Below are positions 10,407 to 22,600 of a stretch of 64,000 nucleotides of DNA, in pieces. The position numbers and the translations under genes were made by a program. Within the stretch, counting starts at the first letter, position 1. The number at the start of each line of letters is the position of its first letter. Location of the stretch: NCBI RefSeq assembly GCF_002575655.3, contig NC_053039.3, positions 373,279,633-373,343,632 of the forward strand, in the 5' to 3' direction. The notes beneath the pieces are model-generated. The model worked only from the letters and a program-made list of their open reading frames with translations. It was not told where the DNA came from and did no database searches. Source of the DNA: Aegilops tauschii subsp. strangulata (lineage: Eukaryota; Streptophyta; Magnoliopsida; Poales; Poaceae).

Positions 10407-11779
10407 CAGTCAATGGCAATACGGAACGCTCCCTCCGAACAGAGGAGCACACCACTGCCCTAGCAGCAGAAGTACAGAGCGGCCTTCTCAAGCAGTACCA
10501 TAGTACGGCTGCCGAGCCCTCGGACATCATTAAGAGGTCCCGGACTATACCGCAACAGGACGGCGCGGCTCGTCAAGAGCTCGACTAGCAATCGGGCCTC
10601 CGTCCCAGTCCCAACGAGGTAGTGGCATTCGTACCACGCGTACACAATTACGCACTCAAAATTCCATGGACATCGACGGAGGCACAAGATAACCCGGGGT
10701 CTACAGTTTGGCCAGACAGATCCCGGACACACATACTTTTACCTTTTTCTTGTTTCAGGTTCCTTTCTTCGCGGGCCTGATCGCAAGTCCTTTAGAAGGA
10801 TTGGCATACAATAGAGGAAAGCAGCACAGGTGTGTTGGGTAACCTTTATACGTTCTTCTTGACGATATTCAAACTTATTTCTCAGGACCCGCACGCTGCG
10901 CCCTACCGATTCTGGCATGTTAAATAGCCCGGATACTTTTCGCACCATCTGTACAGGATACGCCTTGACGTATCCATCCAGTTATAATAAAAATGGTCCG
11001 TGGCCCAGTTTCTGTGGTTCTCGCTTCTTACTTCGTTTTATTTCGATTTGCTTATTTGCTGCATCGATACTCTTCTGTACGTTTCATATTTGCGAGGGGC
11101 TACTTGTCGCCCCACAATACGACAGCAAAGCCCGAACACTTCTTATATATAAGTTCGGCACCCGAATTTAGCATTATATGCATTGGCTCCGAATCATGTC
11201 TTTGGTCAATAGTTGGGTTGCCCCGCTCCTGTGCTTGCTACCCTATGTTCCGCTCTATCGGCTAGGGTAGTAAAGGGAGAACTACTGCGATTGTGCCCTG
11301 GCCTTGACCGGATGAGCACCTCAGTAGAGAAAGCCGAAAACTGACTGTCATGATACGGCGAGAGCCGGTCAGCTGTTCGAGGGTTACAAAATCGTTGGAG
11401 ATTTTTTCCGCGTCATACGAAGGATCGGCACTTCCCGATCAGATGCTGACAAAACCCTGGCTTGGACCAGGGGCTGTGCACTTGCTTAATTATAAAACTC
11501 CTATGGCTAAGTGATTGCGTTTAAGCCGTATGGTCCGATTGCCTTGTTCGTTGCGCTAAACAACTCCTCCAAAGGACCATATAATTGGATCAAGATTGTT
11601 TAGAATCCACCCCGAACACCTCCGTACTACCTACGTGAGGGCAGAAGCCGACGACTGGCCAACCCTCAGATTACAAATAACACGGCCGCACAGGAGGAAA
11701 CAATTCAAAGCATAATAAAATTATTTTACAAACACCGGCTTTGTTCCCATAATACAAGGCAAGGGCAACATGAATACAT
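10407..11779 (+). other. E2 region where pol is missing
   Basis: A remnant ORF (10382-10588) matches the E1 linker after the protease (MPGP.GVIT start). No RT, RNase H or integrase motif appears in any frame. From about 11225 the sequence resembles the E1 spacer at 18910 onward (tgctcctgtgcttgcta against tggctcctatgcttatg). Pol has therefore been deleted between roughly 10600 and 11200. Confidence 0.75.
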
Positions 11780-14700
11780 TTATTCAAATACAATGTCCTG
11801 CGAACATTGTGCCATCACAAGTCGAGACCCCTCTACGACATCCGCGAAATATCGCTCGGGTGCGCGGTGCTCCTTGCCCTCCGGCGGCCCGCTGGCAAGT
11901 TCAACAGCGTTCATCTTCGCCCACCACATCTTGCAGCGAGCGAAGGCCATACGGGCACCTTCAATATAGGCAGAGCGCTTGATGACGTCCAGCCGCAGAC
12001 AGGCCTCCACGAGACGCCTCATGAGTCCGAAGTAGCTACCGGGCATAGCTTCGGCTGGCCATAGCCGGATTGTCAAATCCTTCATGGCTAGTTCGGCCAC
12101 CCTGTGGAGCTCCACCAGCTGCTTCAGCTGATCGATGAAGGATACGGGATGCTCTGGCGTCGCGTACTGCGACCAGAATAGCTTCTCCATAGAACCTGCT
12201 CCTTCGGCTCGGTAGAACTTTGCAGCGTCTGATACGCTGCGTGGTAGATCCGCAAAAGCTCCCGGGGAACTCCGAACCCGGGTTAGTAAAAGGTATTGCC
12301 TCTCCGCATACTTGCTTTGCATCTTAAATGCCTTACCCACCGTGATCTTCTTGGCCTCCTGGATCTCCTGGAGGGCGGCCTGGGCCTCATTCCGTGCGGT
12401 CTCCGCGCTCTGACGAGCCTCAGCGAGCTCGGCCTTTTGAGCCGACGCGTTATTCTCCAAGGTCTCACATTTTATCACCGCATCTTGGAGCTCCTGCTGG
12501 ACTTCTTTCACTCGGGCCTTGAGCTTCTTATGAGCGGCTTGCTGCTGGACAACTTTCTCCTCGGCCTCGCCCAAGGCCTTCCTCAGGGCCTCGAGCTCGG
12601 TCGCGGCTCCTGCGCATATTACGACATTATAGTCAATACACAGCGCCTACGCTTTCCGAACACACAGCAAGACGTTCCTCACCTTGCTTCTCTTGAAGCC
12701 GAACTGTAACCTCGCCAAGCTCGTTCTCGGTCCGCTCCAGCCTCTGCTTCAATTCAGAGACTTCGGCAGCATGCGAGGTTGCGGCCAACGACGACGCCTG
12801 CTTATACATACATGCTATGTTAGTCTCCTACGATTGATCCTCTGTCCGGTTCTTCTCGCCAAACACCGGACAGTGTCTCAGGGGCTATTGACTACAGGTT
12901 TTTTTCTCTTTCTATGTCACTTACCTAGAAACCTGTCAACAGGTTGCTACAGGCTTCGTTCAGTCCACTCTTGACGGACTGAACTTTCTCAATCACCGCG
13001 CCCATGAGGAGACGGTGCTCGTCCATAACGGAGGCGCCTCATAGCGCCTCCATTAGGTTGTCCGGCGCCCCTGGATGGACAGGGACCACCGGCGGAAGCG
13101 GCGCACCCCCCTCCTTCAAAGGGGGCTGCCCGCCCGACTCCGGAGCCATATGGATTTCCGGAATCGTATTCGGCTGAGGGCCAAACTGGATGTGGCGCTC
13201 TTCGCCAGTCTCCATGGGGATCGTCTCCTCCATGCATCCGGCAGTGGAGGCTTCGCCTCGTGGCGCCTCCCGGACAGCGTCCTGGGCTCCTCCCCGGTTT
13301 GGATCGGCCCTCCGGGACATCACTTCGGTGCCATCCCTGGCCCCTGGGGAGTAAGCAGGCGGTGGCGACTGGCTCGCCATCTCCGATGGAGCCAACGAAC
13401 TTCCAGACGATGATCGCTGGATCAGGTCGCGGGCCGGACTGCAATAGTAAAGTTAACTACATTAAGATAATGGAGAGAAAGGGCTGGATGTGCGCATGAG
13501 AGGGCCCTGTCACTTACGATGCGGCCTGGAGCTTAGTGCGGGGGCGTCGTTCCGGACTGCTGTCAACGTCCCACGCGGTGTTGGCTGCTGGAACGCCCTT
13601 CCCCTTCTTGGGCGTCTCCGCCTCCAGATGCGCCGGAGCCGCCCTCTTCTTTTTCTTCCTCTCCTCTGGGGGAGGATTGTTTTGTTCCTCCTCCTCCTCT
13701 TCCTCGTCATTGTCCTCAGGGACAGAGGAATGGGCCTCGTCGTCTTCAGACGTCACGTCCGAAGTGCCCTTGCGACGGGGGCCACTTTTGGCCCCCTTGG
13801 CCTTCTTCTCCGGCGCCGTGTACGGCGCCGGCACCAGCATGTCCGCTAGGCACGGGATGACCGGTTCTTCGGGCAGCGGGGCCGGACACTGGATCCGCTT
13901 CGCCCTCTCCATCCAGTCCTAAAGGAACCATAATAAAAGCTCAGACATCACCCTCGAGACAATGAGGTTGGGGATATGTCAGAAATAACATACCTTGCTG
14001 GCGGGGTGTGTACAATCGTGACCACGGTCTGAATCCGTGGCCGGTGGCTTCTCGTTGCCCTTAAAAAGCAACTTCTAGGCGCCTTCGTGAGTAGTCTCGA
14101 AGAGCCTTACCAAGGTCTGGTTCTTCTTCGAATTGAACTCCCACAAGGGGCGGCTTCGGCGCTGGCACGGAAGAATCCAGCGGACCAACATCACCTGGAT
14201 GACGTCAACGAGCTTGACGTTCTTGGTCAGCATGCTTTGAACGCGCGTCTGCAGCGCTATCAGCTCCTCCGGTGAACACCAGTCCGGACTCTTCTCGATC
14301 CAGGAGGTGAGTCGCATGGGAGCACCAGAGCGGAATTCGGCAGCCGCAGCCCAGGTGGTGCCGTGAGGTTCTGTGATGTAGAACTACTGCTTCTGCCATT
14401 CCTTTACTGTCTCCACGAAAGTGCCTTTGGGCCAGGAGACGTTGGATAGCTTGCTCACCATGGCTCCCCCGCACTCCGCGTGCTGGCCATCCACCACCTT
14501 CGGCTTCACGTTGAAGACTTTAAGCCATAGCCCGAAGCAGGACTGGATGCGGAGGAAGGCCTCACACACGGCGATGAACGCCGAGATATTGAGGAAGGAA
14601 TTCGGGGACAGATCATGGAAATCTATCCCGTAATAATACATCAGCCCGCGGATGAAAGGGTGGAGTGGAAACCCCAGCCCGCGAAAGAAATGAGGAAGGA

Positions 14701-14893
14701 ATACTACCCTCTCGTTGGGCTCCGGCGTGGGGACGATTGGTCCCTCGGCCGGCAAGCGGTGGGCGATTGGTCCCTCGGCCGGCAAGCGGTGGGCGATTCC
14801 CTTCGCCAAATATCCGGCCGCTCGGAGCTCAGTAATGTCCTCCTCCTTGACAGAGGAGACCATCCACTTGCCCTGACCACCGGATCCGGACAT
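11780..14893 (-). pseudogene. E2 antisense gene, five exons, globular domain plus coiled coil
   Basis: Runs against gag. The ATG at 14893 has a favourable context (aaccATGT). Exons read from GT-AG sites: 14893-13994, 13918-13518, 13438-12925, 12797-12683 and 12609-11780. Lengths 900, 401, 514, 115 and 830 sum to 2760 (920 codons), and the phases fit at all four joins. Exon 1 carries a domain I recognise as Transposase_28-like ('putative gypsy type transposon'), with GLGFPLHPFIRGLMYYY and VCEAF. Exon 2 is acidic/basic low complexity; exons 4 and 5 form a coiled coil ending in a helical region. In-frame stops at 14384-14386, 14075-14077, 13039-13041 and 12925-12927 make it a pseudogene. Function unknown; similar antisense ORFs are known in grass Tat elements. 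Confidence 0.82.
14731..14790 (-). repeat. 30-bp tandem duplication inside the antisense gene
   Basis: Positions 14731-14760 and 14761-14790 match at 29 of 30 bases. In the antisense frame this doubles a 10-residue unit (IAHRLPAEGP) without changing the frame. Confidence 0.9.
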
Positions 14894-14999
14894 GGTTGCT
14901 TGAGTGGAAAGGAGATGAGAATTTGGGTGCTGGAGCTCGAGATTGGGAAGGCGGAGGCAGAGAGAGAGCGTGAGAAGAGGAACAGGGACTTCTTATCCC

Positions 15000-15007
15000 C
15001 TTATAAA
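15000..15007 (-). promoter_or_regulatory. Candidate TATA box for the E2 antisense gene
   Basis: On the minus strand TTTATAAG lies about 110 bases upstream of the antisense ATG at 14893, followed by a pyrimidine-rich leader. The position suits a plant TATA box and a leader of about 80 bases. It lies in internal DNA, not in the LTR. Confidence 0.5.
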
Positions 15008-15434
15008 GGCAGCAAATATTAAACGCCTCCTCACTCGCCTTAAGATTCGCCTATTCCCAAGGACTGTGCAAACGGCACGGTTGGGTTACCCATGCCCGCA
15101 TTGATGAGAATCCCGCAATAAGGGGACACGATCTCTGTTTTGACAAGACATGCCAATGGCAACCACGTGTCGAAACGTGGGGTGGCAGAAGAAAAACGGT
15201 TCGAAATTATGACCGGACAAATGCGATGTCGTGTTGTAAATAAGCTGTCAAACAGATTAGATCTGTGCAAATATTATATTCTCTCTGCGGTTGTGTGTGG
15301 TGTGTAACAGGTCAGGATACAGTCATCACATCCGAAGACTATTCCGGAGTTCGGAAGGAGGGAACTCGCCTTGCAATGCCGAAGACAATCTGCGCGCCAG
15401 ACTCCTCGTCATTGAAGCCAGGTTCAGGGGCTAC

Positions 15435-15915
15435 TGAGGGAGTCCTAGACTAAGGGGTCCTCGGGCGTCCGGCCTGTTATTCATTGGGCCGGACTGATGG
15501 GCTGTGAAGACATGAAGACCGAAGACCATACCCGTGTCCGGATTGGACTCTACTTGGCATGGAAGGCAAGCTTGGCGACCAACTATGTAGATTCCCTCTG
15601 ATGTAACCGACCCCATGTAACCCTAGATCTCTCCGGTGTCTATATAAACCGGAAGAGCATAGTCCGGATAGGGCACATTCATTACCATATACGCATAGGC
15701 TAGACTTCTAGGGTTTAGCCATTACGATCTCGTGGTAGATCAACTCTTTTAATACTCGTATTCATCAAGATCAATCAAGCCGGAAGTAGGGTATTACCTC
15801 CATAGAGAGGGCCCGAACCTGGGTAAACATCGTGTCCCCCGTCTCCTGTTACCATCGATCCTAGACGCACAGTTCGGGACCCCCTACCCGAGATCTGCCG
15901 GTTTTGACAACGACA
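15435..15915 (+). repeat. 3' LTR of E2
   Basis: 481 bp, TGAGGGAGTCC to ACAACGACA, followed by TSD gtgtg. TATATAA at 15641-15647. Preceded by a purine-rich ggttcaggggctac (15421-15434), the polypurine tract. Confidence 0.95.
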
Positions 15916-17529
15916 GTGTGTTTTATTAAGTATCCGGTTCTAGTTGTCATAAGGTCAAGGTACAACTCCGGGTCGTCCTGTTACCGAGGATCACGACTAT
16001 TCGAATAGATAAACTTGCCTGTAGGGGTGCACCGCATTACCCAACACGCTCGATCCCCTTTGGCCGGACGCACTTTCCTGGGTCATTACTCAACACGCCG
16101 CAGCCCCACCTAGGCACAACAGAGAGGTCAGCACGCGGTCTAAATCCTATGCGCGCAGGGGTCTGGGCCCATCTCCCATTGCACACCTGCATGTTGCATG
16201 GGCGGCCTGTGAGCAGATCTAGCAACCTCTATTACAAAGGATGTTGCATCACACGGTCCAACCCGGCGTGCGCCGCTCAGTCGCTGACGTCAAGAAGGCT
16301 TCGGCTGATACCACGACGTCGAGTGCCCATAACTGTTCTCGCGTAGTTGGTTAGTGCGTATAGGCTAGTGGCCAGACTCAGATCAAATACCAAGATCTCG
16401 TTAAGCGTGTTAATTTTGAAGTAACCGCGGATGCCGACTAGGGCCAGGCTCACCTCTCACCTAGGTAGTCTCAACCTGCCCTGTCGCTCTGCCACAAAGA
16501 TCCACCCAGAGGGCCGTCAGGACAAAGGTCCTTTCAGCCCCCAATACGTGAATCACTCGCGGGTACTCTACGAGCCAACCCATCTTTAGTCACCACATGT
16601 ATCATATATAAAGTATATAAGTATATATCCGTGATCAACTCCCGAGTGATCACGGCCCGATAGTATAGCATGGCAGACAGACAAGAATGTAGGGCCACTG
16701 ATGGAATACTAGCATCCTATACTAAGCATTTAGGATTGCAGGTAAAGGTAACAACAGTAGTAGCAAAGAAAGGCTATGCAGCAAGATAGGATTAACCAAA
16801 CGCAGTAACATGCTACACTACTCTAATGCAAGCAGTAGAGAGAAGGAATAGGCGATATCTGGTGATCAATGGGGGGCTTGCCTGGAAGCTCTGCTGAGAA
16901 GGAGGGGTCATTAACACCGTAGTCGTACTGGGTAGCAGCGGCGTCGGTCTCGGTGTCTAACGAGAGAAGAGGGGGAAGAAACAATAAATATAATGCAAAC
17001 ATATGCATGACAATGTATGACATGACAATGCGCGGTGCTAGGTGTGCCCTAACGCGGTAGGAGGTGATACCGGCGAAGGGGGGAAACATCCGGGGAAGTA
17101 TCCCCGGTGTTTCGCGTTTTCGGACAGATGAACAGGAGGGGAAAAGTTGCGTGTTCGCTATGCTAGGGATGTGTGGCGGACGAACGGGCTACATATCCGG
17201 ATTCATCTCGTCGTTCTGAGCAACTTTCATGTACAAAGTATTTTCATCTGAGTTACGGATTATTTTAAATTAATTTTTAAAGTTTTAAATCATTTTCTAA
17301 ACTATTATTACTAAATTAATTCGAAATCGGCATTACTGCATCAGCATGACATCAGCAGTCAACAGAGGTGTTGACTGGGTCAAACTGACATGTGGGGGCC
17401 GCATGTCATAGGTTGTTTAGTTAGCAGGTTAATTAAACAGAGTTAATTAGTTTACCTAATGATTAGGTTAGTTTAAACATAATTAATTAATTAATATTAT
17501 TTTTTCCTTTTTTAAAACATTCTGGGGCG

Positions 17530-18600
17530 GGGACCCTTGTCATAGGCCCGTGGGGCCTTAGCGGGTTTCAGGCGCCAACGGGTGCGTGGGCGCAGGGGCG
17601 CAACCTGCCCGGTGCAGGGGCGAGGTTGCCGGCGACGGGGAGGCGGAGTGCGGGGCCGATGACGAGCGGGCCCGCGGGCGGCAGAGGAGCAGCCGCAGGG
17701 GAGCCAGGGCGCGGCGGTGCACCAGCAGCAGGGGGACGGCGCCGCAGCAACGGCAGCACAGCGGTGAGGCGTGGGCGCGTGCTGGCAAGCCGTGGCGCAG
17801 CCGCGGACGCGCTCGCTCGTGGGCGCGCACAGCAGCGTCGAGCGGCCAAGGGGGCGGACGCGGACGGTAGCGAGCGAGCGCAGGCGCGGAACGGGCGCGA
17901 TCGGCGCGGCGAACAGGGGAAGGCCCGGGGCTCGAGGCGTCGAGACGAGCAGGGGGAAGGGGCGGTGGCCAACAGACGGTGACGGGGCGATGTAGAGCAG
18001 CGGCAGGGACGCGCCTATGCGCGGGCGCGGCCGTCGCGGGGCTCAAGGGGGCAGTGCGCGAGCGAGCAGGGCGGCGTGCGCTCAGCTCGAGCAGGAGGTA
18101 GGCGGGCGCTGTGGCAAGCGTGGCCGGGCGATGCAGCGCGTGGCCGATGTGGCCGTGACGAGCGGGGGCGGGCGCGGTGGCGCCACAGCAAGGCCCCGGT
18201 GACGTGTGGTCGCAGCCCATGGCAGGATCGCGCGTGCACAACTGCTGGGCGGCGCGAGGAGCAGAGAGGAAGAGAGGCGGGGCTCACTGGGGCCGTAGGG
18301 AATGGGTAGTGGGGCGCGGGGAGGAGGTCGGGGACGACGTGCGACAGGGAGGCAGTCCGGCGGGGAGGTCCGTTCCGACATGGCGGCTCCGACGTGGTCC
18401 GAGCGGCGGCGTCGTGGTTCGTTCCCCGATCCAGATCTGGATCGGGGAGGGAGAGAGAGAGCGACGTGGGGGGATGAGTGGGAGGAGAGAGTGGGGTGGG
18501 GTGTCGGTTAGGTTTCGGGGCAGGGGGGTTATGGGGAGTGTGGGGTGGCCGGCTGGGCCTGCGGGCTGGCCTGACTGCCAGCTGGGCCGGATGGCCCAAT
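17530..18600. other. GC-rich block inside the giant solo LTR
   Basis: Strongly GC-rich, CpG-dense stretch between AT-rich flanks. It yields several long overlapping frames on both strands with Ala/Arg/Pro-rich low-complexity translations, which is what GC-rich DNA gives by chance. No domain is recognisable, so I call no gene. Confidence 0.6.
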
Positions 18601-18909
18601 GGGGGGGGGTGCTTTTCTTTTTGTTTTGTTTTTTTGTTTTTATTCTTTTCCCCTTTTCTGTTTTATTTATTTTAGAGCATCTTAGCATTTTCTAAACATG
18701 TGTTTTCTTTACTATAATTACCTATGTAATATTTGGCACCATCCGAACATTTTTGTTTTAATGTTTGAAACATTTGTTGTTTGCCATATTTTGAATTTGA
18801 TTTTTGGACCGTTTTTTGAACTAACAAGAGATTAGCAACAGTAACGAAGGTGACGTGGCATCATTAGCATAGGTTCACTGTAGCATAATTATCCGGGCGT
18901 TACAGTTGC

Positions 18910-19639
18910 CTGGCTCCTATGCTTATGCCCTACGTTCCCGCTTGTTCGGCTAGGGCATAAAGGGAGCACCTCTGCGATTGTTACAACCGGGTCAGCCGGA
19001 CATGTACCTCAGATGGGTGAAGCTGAAAGCTAGCATTCTTAAGGGTATAATTGGTCGGCGGACAAACGACGAACTGCCTTCATTGCAATATAAACTCTCA
19101 AAATAAAAACTCCTGTGATTCTTTCGCATCACGGCTTAGGCATGCATAAATAATGCATGCTGACCCTGGGAGAGGAACCCTTAACGGAACTATTCTCTCT
19201 GGAAGATGTTTCTTACGTTGAACAGTAATATAACATAACTTCGTGAATATAGTTTGTCTGTTCAAGCACTATGATCGGATTGCCAGGTTTCCGAACATAC
19301 TTGGTGTTTTCCACACATATAGTATTCGGAAACACTCCAACCCTTGGGTTTCGGAGATAGAAGCGGAAGGTTTGCCATGACAATCTTTTCCAGTTCGGAC
19401 GGAGATAAGTTTGGTGATAAAGTACATTGTTACATGGAATCAAACGCCTACTCTTTATCTATACCATCTATCAGGCTGTTTAGTTTACAGTCCTGTTGTG
19501 AAAATTTGGCGGCTATCTTTACTTGGTCATACACCAAGCTAATAGGAATTTCTTGTCCATCTGGTCCCCGAGGTTCGACCCGGGCCATATGATTTGGATC
19601 AAGTCCCGTATACCACGTTTTCAACATGGCCCAGGCTTC
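18910..19639 (+). other. E1 internal spacer, right of the giant solo LTR
   Basis: Resumes E1 after TSD gttgc. Similar to the spacer of E2 downstream of 11225. On the minus strand, the frame of the E1 antisense gene can be followed into 19440-19640 beyond the TGA at 19640, so the original C-terminus probably lay here. Confidence 0.6.
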
Positions 19640-22600
19640 TCATGCGCCTTCTCGACATGCCGATGCCTTCCATAGTTCAAAGCGGCGTCGAGCTTCCTTG
19701 AATAAATTCACGAGCTCCTCCATAATTTCTGGAGGAGAATCAGATGGCCATAAAGCCTTAGCCATGTTCCCCATGGCTTTCCGAGCTCGCTCGTGCACTT
19801 TGGATAGCTCTTGCAGCGAGTCGCCTTGAAATCCGTACACTTCTCCCTCGGGCCGCCCAGTTAACAAGCCTACAGGAACAATCTCGTCAACCTTTCCATC
19901 AGGGGACCGTATGAAAGTTAGGTTAAAGGACATACTGAATATGCCGCCTTTCAGCTTTCTGTTCTCCTTCAAGGCATCTGACAGTTGGGCTCGTACGTCC
20001 TTTAGCTCTTCGGCTTGCTTGATGTTTGCATCTCGTAGGTTCTTCTTCTCATTAATGGTCCTTGTTAATACACGTTGACCAGCGGCTGCTTGCCCTTCGG
20101 CTTGTTGTTTGTCCGCCTGAGCGGCCTTCAGCATCTCCTCCAACTGATCTACCGATCCTGCAACTGTAAACAAAACAATGCATATTCAAAAATCATTGTT
20201 GGCGCAGAATCATATTTTCCGGACACTGTTGTGCTTACCATCAGGTGCCTTCTTGGATTTCTTCAAATTTTCCAGTTCGGCGGTGACAATAGTTAGCTTG
20301 GTCCGACATTTTTCAAGCTCCTTGGACAACGTGTTATTTTTCGCCGTGGGTACCTGATGATACAACGACCCTTAAATCAGTTGGGCCAACTGCTTCAAGT
20401 CTCGGGGGCTACTGGCATATGATTATTGAATCTACTCAAAGTTTCTTACCTGCATATCCTTTGAAAGCTGGTGGGTGGCTCCGGCAAGTCCATCCCGAGC
20501 AGCTCGGATATATGCATCTGCAGAGCTGATACGTATCCGTCGTATCTATAATTTTTGATTGTTCCATGCCAATATTATACAACTTTCATATACTTTTGGC
20601 AACTTTTAATACTATTTTTGGGACTAACATATTGATCCAGTGCCCAGTGCCTGTTCCTGTTTGTTGCATGTTTTTTGTTTCGCAGAAAATCCATAACAAA
20701 CAGAGTCCAAACGGGGTAAAAACTGACGGAGATTTTTTTTTGGAATATTTGTGATTTTTGGGAAGAAGAATCAACGCGATACGATGCCCGAGAGGTCCAC
20801 GAGGCAGGGGGCGCGCCCCAGGGGGTCAGGCGCGCCCTGGACCCTCGTGGCCACCCCGTAAGGCGGTTGGAGCCCTTCTTTCCCCGCAAGAAAGCTAATT
20901 TCCGGATAGAGATCGTATCCAAAATTCAGCCCAATCGGAGTTACGGATCTCCGGTTATAAAAGAAACGGTGAAAGGGCAGAATTGAGAGCGCAGAAACAG
21001 AGAGAGACAGAGAGACAGATCCAATCTTGGAGGGGCTCTCGCCCCTCCCACGCCATGGAGACCAAGGACCAGAGGGGAAACCCTTCTCCCATCTAGGGAG
21101 AAGGTCAAGGAAGAAGAAGAAGAAGGGGGGCTCTCTCCCCCTCGCTTCCGGTGGTGCCGGAACGCCGCCGGGGCCATCATCATCATCACCGCAATCTTCA
21201 CCAACACCTCCGCCATCTTCACCAACATCTCCATCACCTTCCCCCATCTATGTATAGCGGTCCACTCTCCCGCAACCCGCTGTACCCTCTACTTGAACAT
21301 GGTGCTTTATGCTTCATATTATTATCCAATGATGTGTTCCCATCCTTTGATGTCTGAGTAGATTTTCGTTGTCCTATGGGTGATTGGTGAATTACTATGA
21401 TTGATTTAATTTGCTTGTGGTTATGTTGCTGTCCTTTGGTGCCCATCATATGAGCGTGCGCGTGGATCACACCATAGGGTTAGTTGTATGTTGATAGGAC
21501 TATGTATTGGAGGGCAAGAGTGACAGAAGCTTCAACCTAGCATAGAAATTGATGCATACGGGATTGAAGGGGGACCAATATATCTTAATGCTATGGTTGG
21601 GTTTTACCTTAATGAACGTTAGTAGTTGCGGATGCTTACTAATAGTTCCAATCATAAGTGCATAGAATTCCAAGTCTGGGATGACATGCTAGCAGTGGCC
21701 TCTCCCACATAAAACTTGCTATCGGTCTAGTAAAGTAGTCAATTGCTTAGGGACAATTTCGCAACTCCTACCACTACTTTTCGACACTCGCTATACTAAC
21801 TTTATTGCTTCTTTACCTAAACAGCCCCTAGTTTTTATTTACGTGCTCTTTATTATCTTGCAAACCTATCCAACAACACCTACAAAGTACTTCTAGTATC
21901 ATACTTGTTATAGGTAAAGCGAACGTCAAGCGTGCATAGAGTTGTATCGGTGGTCGATAGAACTTGAGGGAATATTTGTTCTACCTTTAGCTCCTCGTTG
22001 GGTCCGACACTCTTACTTATCGAAAGAGGCTACAATTGATCCCCTATACTTGTGGGTTATCAAGAGCTGAGGGCGTTGAATGCCTCTTCGGTGAAACTTG
22101 GGTCGCCCATGGCCTCTTTCCGCCGCTGATGATTCATTGCACTCTCCACTTCGGAATTGGTGACGGATATATTATCTGAATCCTCTTGGAGATGACAATC
22201 CGGCACTGTGCCCGTATCAACCCTAGTGCTTGTGGTAGGGCCCGGGGCCGGATTGGTCGATGCATGGCCGGCGAGGTCCCCGGATACGGTCCGGCGTATG
22301 CTCGTCCTAAAATATGGCCCAGCGGAAAGTGTCACAATTCGGTCTATTCGCCGAGTGCATGTTAAAAACTATACCTCTTTGGTGAAGGCGGGGCCCGGTA
22401 GTATCACTGTTTGCCCTTCTTTTCAAAGACTCGCCCTGCGCGGGCGTCGCCTTCTTAGAGGACGCCTTTGATACAACTCTGTGAGACGAGTGCCGCCCCT
22501 TCGGAGCATGAGACAGTGTGGTGGGTGAGGTGCGATGGGAAAACTCTTTTGGAGGGGACGTCTCCTGGGTACTTACCTGGGAGGAGGGGAGAAGACCGGG

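Larger units (their letters stand above)
6724..15915 (+). mobile_element. E2: Tat-lineage Gypsy element with gag-protease and antisense gene, no RT or integrase
   Basis: Two 481-bp LTRs and a perfect TSD gtgtg (6719-6723 and 15916-15920) inside the giant solo LTR. LTR sequence, primer site and gag are related to E1. The plus strand codes gag and protease only; RT, RNase H and integrase are absent, so movement would need enzymes from a relative. A five-exon antisense gene fills 11780-14893. The two LTRs differ at about 14 of 481 sites by hand count. That is much less than E1, which agrees with E2 being the inner, later insertion. Confidence 0.93.
5977..18904 (-). mobile_element. Giant solo LTR, interrupted by E2
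   Basis: Starts TGTGACGCC and ends GGGCGTTACA, near-inverted ends of the TG...CA type. It is flanked by a perfect TSD gttgc (5972-5976 and 18905-18909). Without E2 (6724-15920) it is about 3.73 kb. No primer site, gag or pol is seen, so a solo LTR is the simplest reading, probably in reverse orientation (reading TGTAACGCCC...). It contains an AT-rich block (17230-17520) and a GC-rich block (17530-18600). The sequence recalls a common Triticeae repeat but I cannot name the family. A non-LTR non-autonomous element with the same ends is the alternative. Confidence 0.8.

Noticed and set aside
17558..18599. Several long overlapping ORFs on both strands (up to 227 residues) rich in Ala, Arg, Pro and Ser
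   Set aside because: They lie in a GC-rich block where stops are rare by chance. Translations are low complexity with no domain, and opposite-strand frames are equally long.
21027..21257. Small Pro/Ser-rich ORF in the Athila solo LTR
   Set aside because: Encoded by the transcribed part of an LTR; the same region in other Athila LTRs gives unrelated short frames.
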